The notes beneath the pieces are model-generated. The model worked only from the letters and a program-made list of their open reading frames with translations, searched no databases and was not told the origin of the DNA. The position numbers and the translations under genes are program-made. From positions 244 through 7,007 of the forward strand of contig JAQSCR010000634.1 of NCBI GenBank assembly GCA_029945495.1: DNA of 6,764 nt, read 5' to 3'. The DNA is from Pseudolabrys sp. GTDB lineage: Bacteria; Pseudomonadota; Alphaproteobacteria; Rhizobiales; Xanthobacteraceae. Positions 4,948 through 6,764 of the stretch are shown here, piece after piece (positions within the stretch are counted from its first letter, which is position 1; every line of letters starts with the position of its first letter).

Positions 4948-5856
4948 ATGACCATTGCTGGCGACATTTTGCTCCGGGTCGAGCACCTGACCATGCGCTT
5001 CGGCGGACTGGTCGCCGTCGATGATCTTTCGTTCGAGGCGCGGCAAGGCGAGATCACCGCGCTGATCGGCCCGAACGGCGCCGGCAAGACCACCGTGTTC
5101 AACTGCATCACCGGCTTCTACAAGCCGAGCGAAGGCCGCATCGGGCTCTGTCACGGCGATGCCGCGATCTGGAGCGAACTCGACGCGCTGACTGAAAGCG
5201 GCCAGCGCGGCATCAGCCGCCCCGACGGCGGGCTCTATCTGCTCGAGCGCATGCCGGATTACCTTGTCACCCAGCAGGCGCGCGTCGCCCGCACCTTCCA
5301 GAATATCCGGCTGTTTCCGGGCATGACGGTTCTGGAAAACCTGCTGGTGGCGCAGCATAATTCGCTGATGCTGGCGTCGGGCTACACGCTGCTCGGCATT
5401 TTCGGCTTCCCCTCGTACCGGCGCGCCGAGCGCGCCTCGATCGAGAAAGCACGCGACTGGCTCAACCGCGTCGGCCTCATCCACCGCGCCGACGATCCGG
5501 CTGGCGACCTGCCTTACGGCGATCAGCGCCGGCTCGAAATCGCGCGCGCCATGTGCACCAACCCTGTGCTGCTGTGTCTCGACGAGCCGGCCGCCGGCCT
5601 CAATCCGCGCGAAAGCGCGCAGCTCAACGAATTGCTGCTGTCGATCGGCAACGAGAACGGCATCTCGATCCTGCTGATCGAGCATGACATGTCGGTGGTG
5701 ATGGAAATCTCCGATCACGTCATCGTGCTCGACTACGGCGTCAAGATTTCCGACGGCGCGCCGGACGAGGTCCGCAACGACCCGAAGGTGATCGCCGCCT
5801 ATCTCGGTGTGCCCGATGACGAGGTCGAGAAAGTCGAAGCGGAGGTCGGCTTATGA
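4948..5856 (+). CDS. livG: Branched-chain amino acid ABC transporter ATP-binding protein LivG
   Basis: This cytoplasmic ATPase powers LivHM. In its 302 residues: Walker A GPNGAGKT (41-48), Q-loop Gln118 in RTFQNIRLF, the degenerate ABC signature LPYGDQRRLEIAR (188-200) typical of LivG, Walker B LLCLDEP (208-214), D-loop AGLN (216-219) and H-loop His246 in IEHD. The protein is longer than the usual 250-260 residues for two reasons. About 30 extra residues lie between Walker A and the Q-loop (roughly 68-108, including GQRGISRPDGGLYLLERMPD), and an acidic tail of about 15 residues follows YLG (285-287). Related Hyphomicrobiales LivG proteins carry a shorter insertion at the same place. All catalytic residues are intact. 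The gene starts three bases after livM, with its AAGGG ribosome binding site 12 bases away (rather far), and its last four bases overlap livF (ATGA). Confidence 0.94.
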   Translation: MTIAGDILLRVEHLTMRFGGLVAVDDLSFEARQGEITALIGPNGAGKTTVFNCITGFYKPSEGRIGLCHGDAAIWSELDALTESGQRGISRPDGGLYLLERMPDYLVTQQARVARTFQNIRLFPGMTVLENLLVAQHNSLMLASGYTLLGIFGFPSYRRAERASIEKARDWLNRVGLIHRADDPAGDLPYGDQRRLEIARAMCTNPVLLCLDEPAAGLNPRESAQLNELLLSIGNENGISILLIEHDMSVVMEISDHVIVLDYGVKISDGAPDEVRNDPKVIAAYLGVPDDEVEKVEAEVGL

Positions 5857-6575
5857 CCGCGCCTCTCCTCTCCGTCCGCGGCGTCAAGACCTATTACGGC
5901 CGCGTCATGGCGCTCAGGGGCGTCGATCTCGAGGTCAATGAAGGCGAGATCGTCACCTTGATCGGCGCCAATGGCGCCGGCAAGTCGACGCTGATGATGA
6001 CGGTGTGCGGCAATCCGCGCGCCCGCGAAGGCAGAATCGAATTCGCCGGCCGCGACATCACGCACTTGCCGACACACGAGATCGCGCAGCTCAAGCTGGC
6101 GCAGGCGCCGGAAGGCCGCCGCATCTTTTCGCGCATGACCGTGCTTGAGAACCTGCAGATGGGCGCGCTGGTCGCCGACAAGGCGGAATTCGCCGGCGAT
6201 CTCGACCGCATGCTAACTTTGTTTCCGCGCCTGAAGCAACGCATCGACCAGCGCGGCGGCACTCTGTCCGGCGGCGAACAGCAGATGCTGGCGATCGCGC
6301 GCGCGCTGATGGCGCGGCCGCGCCTGCTGCTGCTCGACGAGCCTTCGCTCGGCCTCGCGCCGCTGATCGTGAAACAGATTTTCGACGCCATCCGCACCCT
6401 CAACAAGATGGACGGACTGACGGTCTTCCTGGTCGAGCAGAACGCCTATCACGCGCTCAAGCTGGCGCACCGCGGCTATGTTATGATCAACGGCCTGATC
6501 ACCCTGTCGGGCACCGGCCGCGAATTGCTGGAACGTCCCGAAATCAAACAGGCCTATCTCGAGGGGGGCGCGTAA
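5853..6575 (+). CDS. livF: Branched-chain amino acid ABC transporter ATP-binding protein LivF
   Basis: This 240-residue second ATPase pairs with LivG. Walker A GANGAGKST is at 38-46, the Q-loop region APEGRRIFSRMTVLENL at 85-101 (Glu replaces Gln, as is usual in LivF), the signature LSGGEQQML at 138-146, Walker B LLLLDEP at 158-164 and SLGLAP at 165-170. The H-loop position is Gln196 in VEQN, again the LivF norm rather than a defect. Length is normal (about 235-240). The start is set by GGAGG at 5841-5845, seven bases upstream, and the ATGA overlap with livG indicates coupled translation. A further gene begins one base after the stop. Confidence 0.95.
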   Translation: MTAPLLSVRGVKTYYGRVMALRGVDLEVNEGEIVTLIGANGAGKSTLMMTVCGNPRAREGRIEFAGRDITHLPTHEIAQLKLAQAPEGRRIFSRMTVLENLQMGALVADKAEFAGDLDRMLTLFPRLKQRIDQRGGTLSGGEQQMLAIARALMARPRLLLLDEPSLGLAPLIVKQIFDAIRTLNKMDGLTVFLVEQNAYHALKLAHRGYVMINGLITLSGTGRELLERPEIKQAYLEGGA

Positions 6576-6576
6576 C

Positions 6577-6764
6577 ATGGACCCCGCCGCCGGCTTCTCG
6601 TTTACGCAAATTTTCTACGAGGAAGGCTCAATCGGCATCTTCCTGCTGGTGACCATCATCCTCGGCGGCGGCGCGGCATGGCTGTCCGGCCGAGCCATAG
6701 CGTTGACCTGGCGGCCGGGCTGGCAGGTCTTTGCCTATAGTCTAATCCTCGGCTTCGCCGTGCG
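6577..6764 (+). CDS. Small membrane protein following livF (partial, possibly DUF6867)
   Basis: An ORF begins one base after the livF stop and is cut by the window end; 62 codons are visible. The start MDPAAGFSFTQIFYEEGSIG is preceded by GAGGGGGG (6561-6568) at a spacing of eight bases. Residues about 18-36 form one hydrophobic helix (IGIFLLVTIILGGGAAWLSG). A polar stretch RAIALTWRPGWQ (37-48) follows, then a second hydrophobic segment starts (VFAYSLILGFAV). In Hyphomicrobiales a small uncharacterised membrane protein family, which I recall as DUF6867, sits directly after livF and before a periplasmic binding protein gene. The position and style fit, but the assignment is from memory. Its tight coupling to livF suggests a role with the transporter. 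No function is known to me. Confidence 0.75.
   Translation, partial: MDPAAGFSFTQIFYEEGSIGIFLLVTIILGGGAAWLSGRAIALTWRPGWQVFAYSLILGFAV

Noticed and set aside
4891..5718. A 275-codon minus-strand open frame antisense to livG
   Set aside because: It mirrors the third-position bias of livG. The composition is that of an antisense shadow, and livG itself has every ABC motif.
5937..6443. Glu at the LivF Q-loop and Gln at its H-loop as signs of a broken ATPase
   Set aside because: Both substitutions are normal in the LivF family; LivG supplies the canonical residues.

Overview
The window is GC-rich (strong G/C preference at third codon positions) and reads as a chromosomal segment of an alphaproteobacterium, most likely of the order Hyphomicrobiales (Bradyrhizobium/Rhodopseudomonas-like or a relative). 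The basis is the protein families, the style of the LivG/LivF proteins and two promoters that match the alphaproteobacterial general-stress sigma factor EcfG. No mobile element, tRNA, rRNA or CRISPR array is visible.

Layout. (1) Positions 21-1202, plus strand: pcaD and pcaC, two consecutive steps of the protocatechuate branch of the beta-ketoadipate pathway. (2) 1200-1223: a hairpin shared by convergent genes. (3) 1251-1784, minus strand: an unrecognised four-helix membrane protein. (4) 1943-2418: a compact module of two very small genes transcribed divergently. One, on the minus strand, encodes a 55-residue Gln/Gly/Asn/Pro-rich repeat protein followed by a strong terminator. The other, on the plus strand, encodes a 27-residue single-helix membrane protein. 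Between them lie two back-to-back elements that each fit GGAAC-N16-CGTT exactly. (5) 2655-6764, plus strand: a tightly packed livH-livM-livG-livF operon for a branched-chain amino acid (HAAT family) ABC transporter. It continues into a small membrane protein gene cut by the window end.

How the genes work together. PcaC converts 4-carboxymuconolactone to 3-oxoadipate enol-lactone and PcaD hydrolyses that to 3-oxoadipate, which feeds the TCA cycle. LivH and LivM form the inner-membrane channel, and LivG and LivF are its ATPases. The periplasmic binding protein is not in the window. The two small genes look like members of the general stress regulon. They are the most unusual content here: both lack annotation signposts, one is only 27 codons long, and their shared control region is unusually clear.
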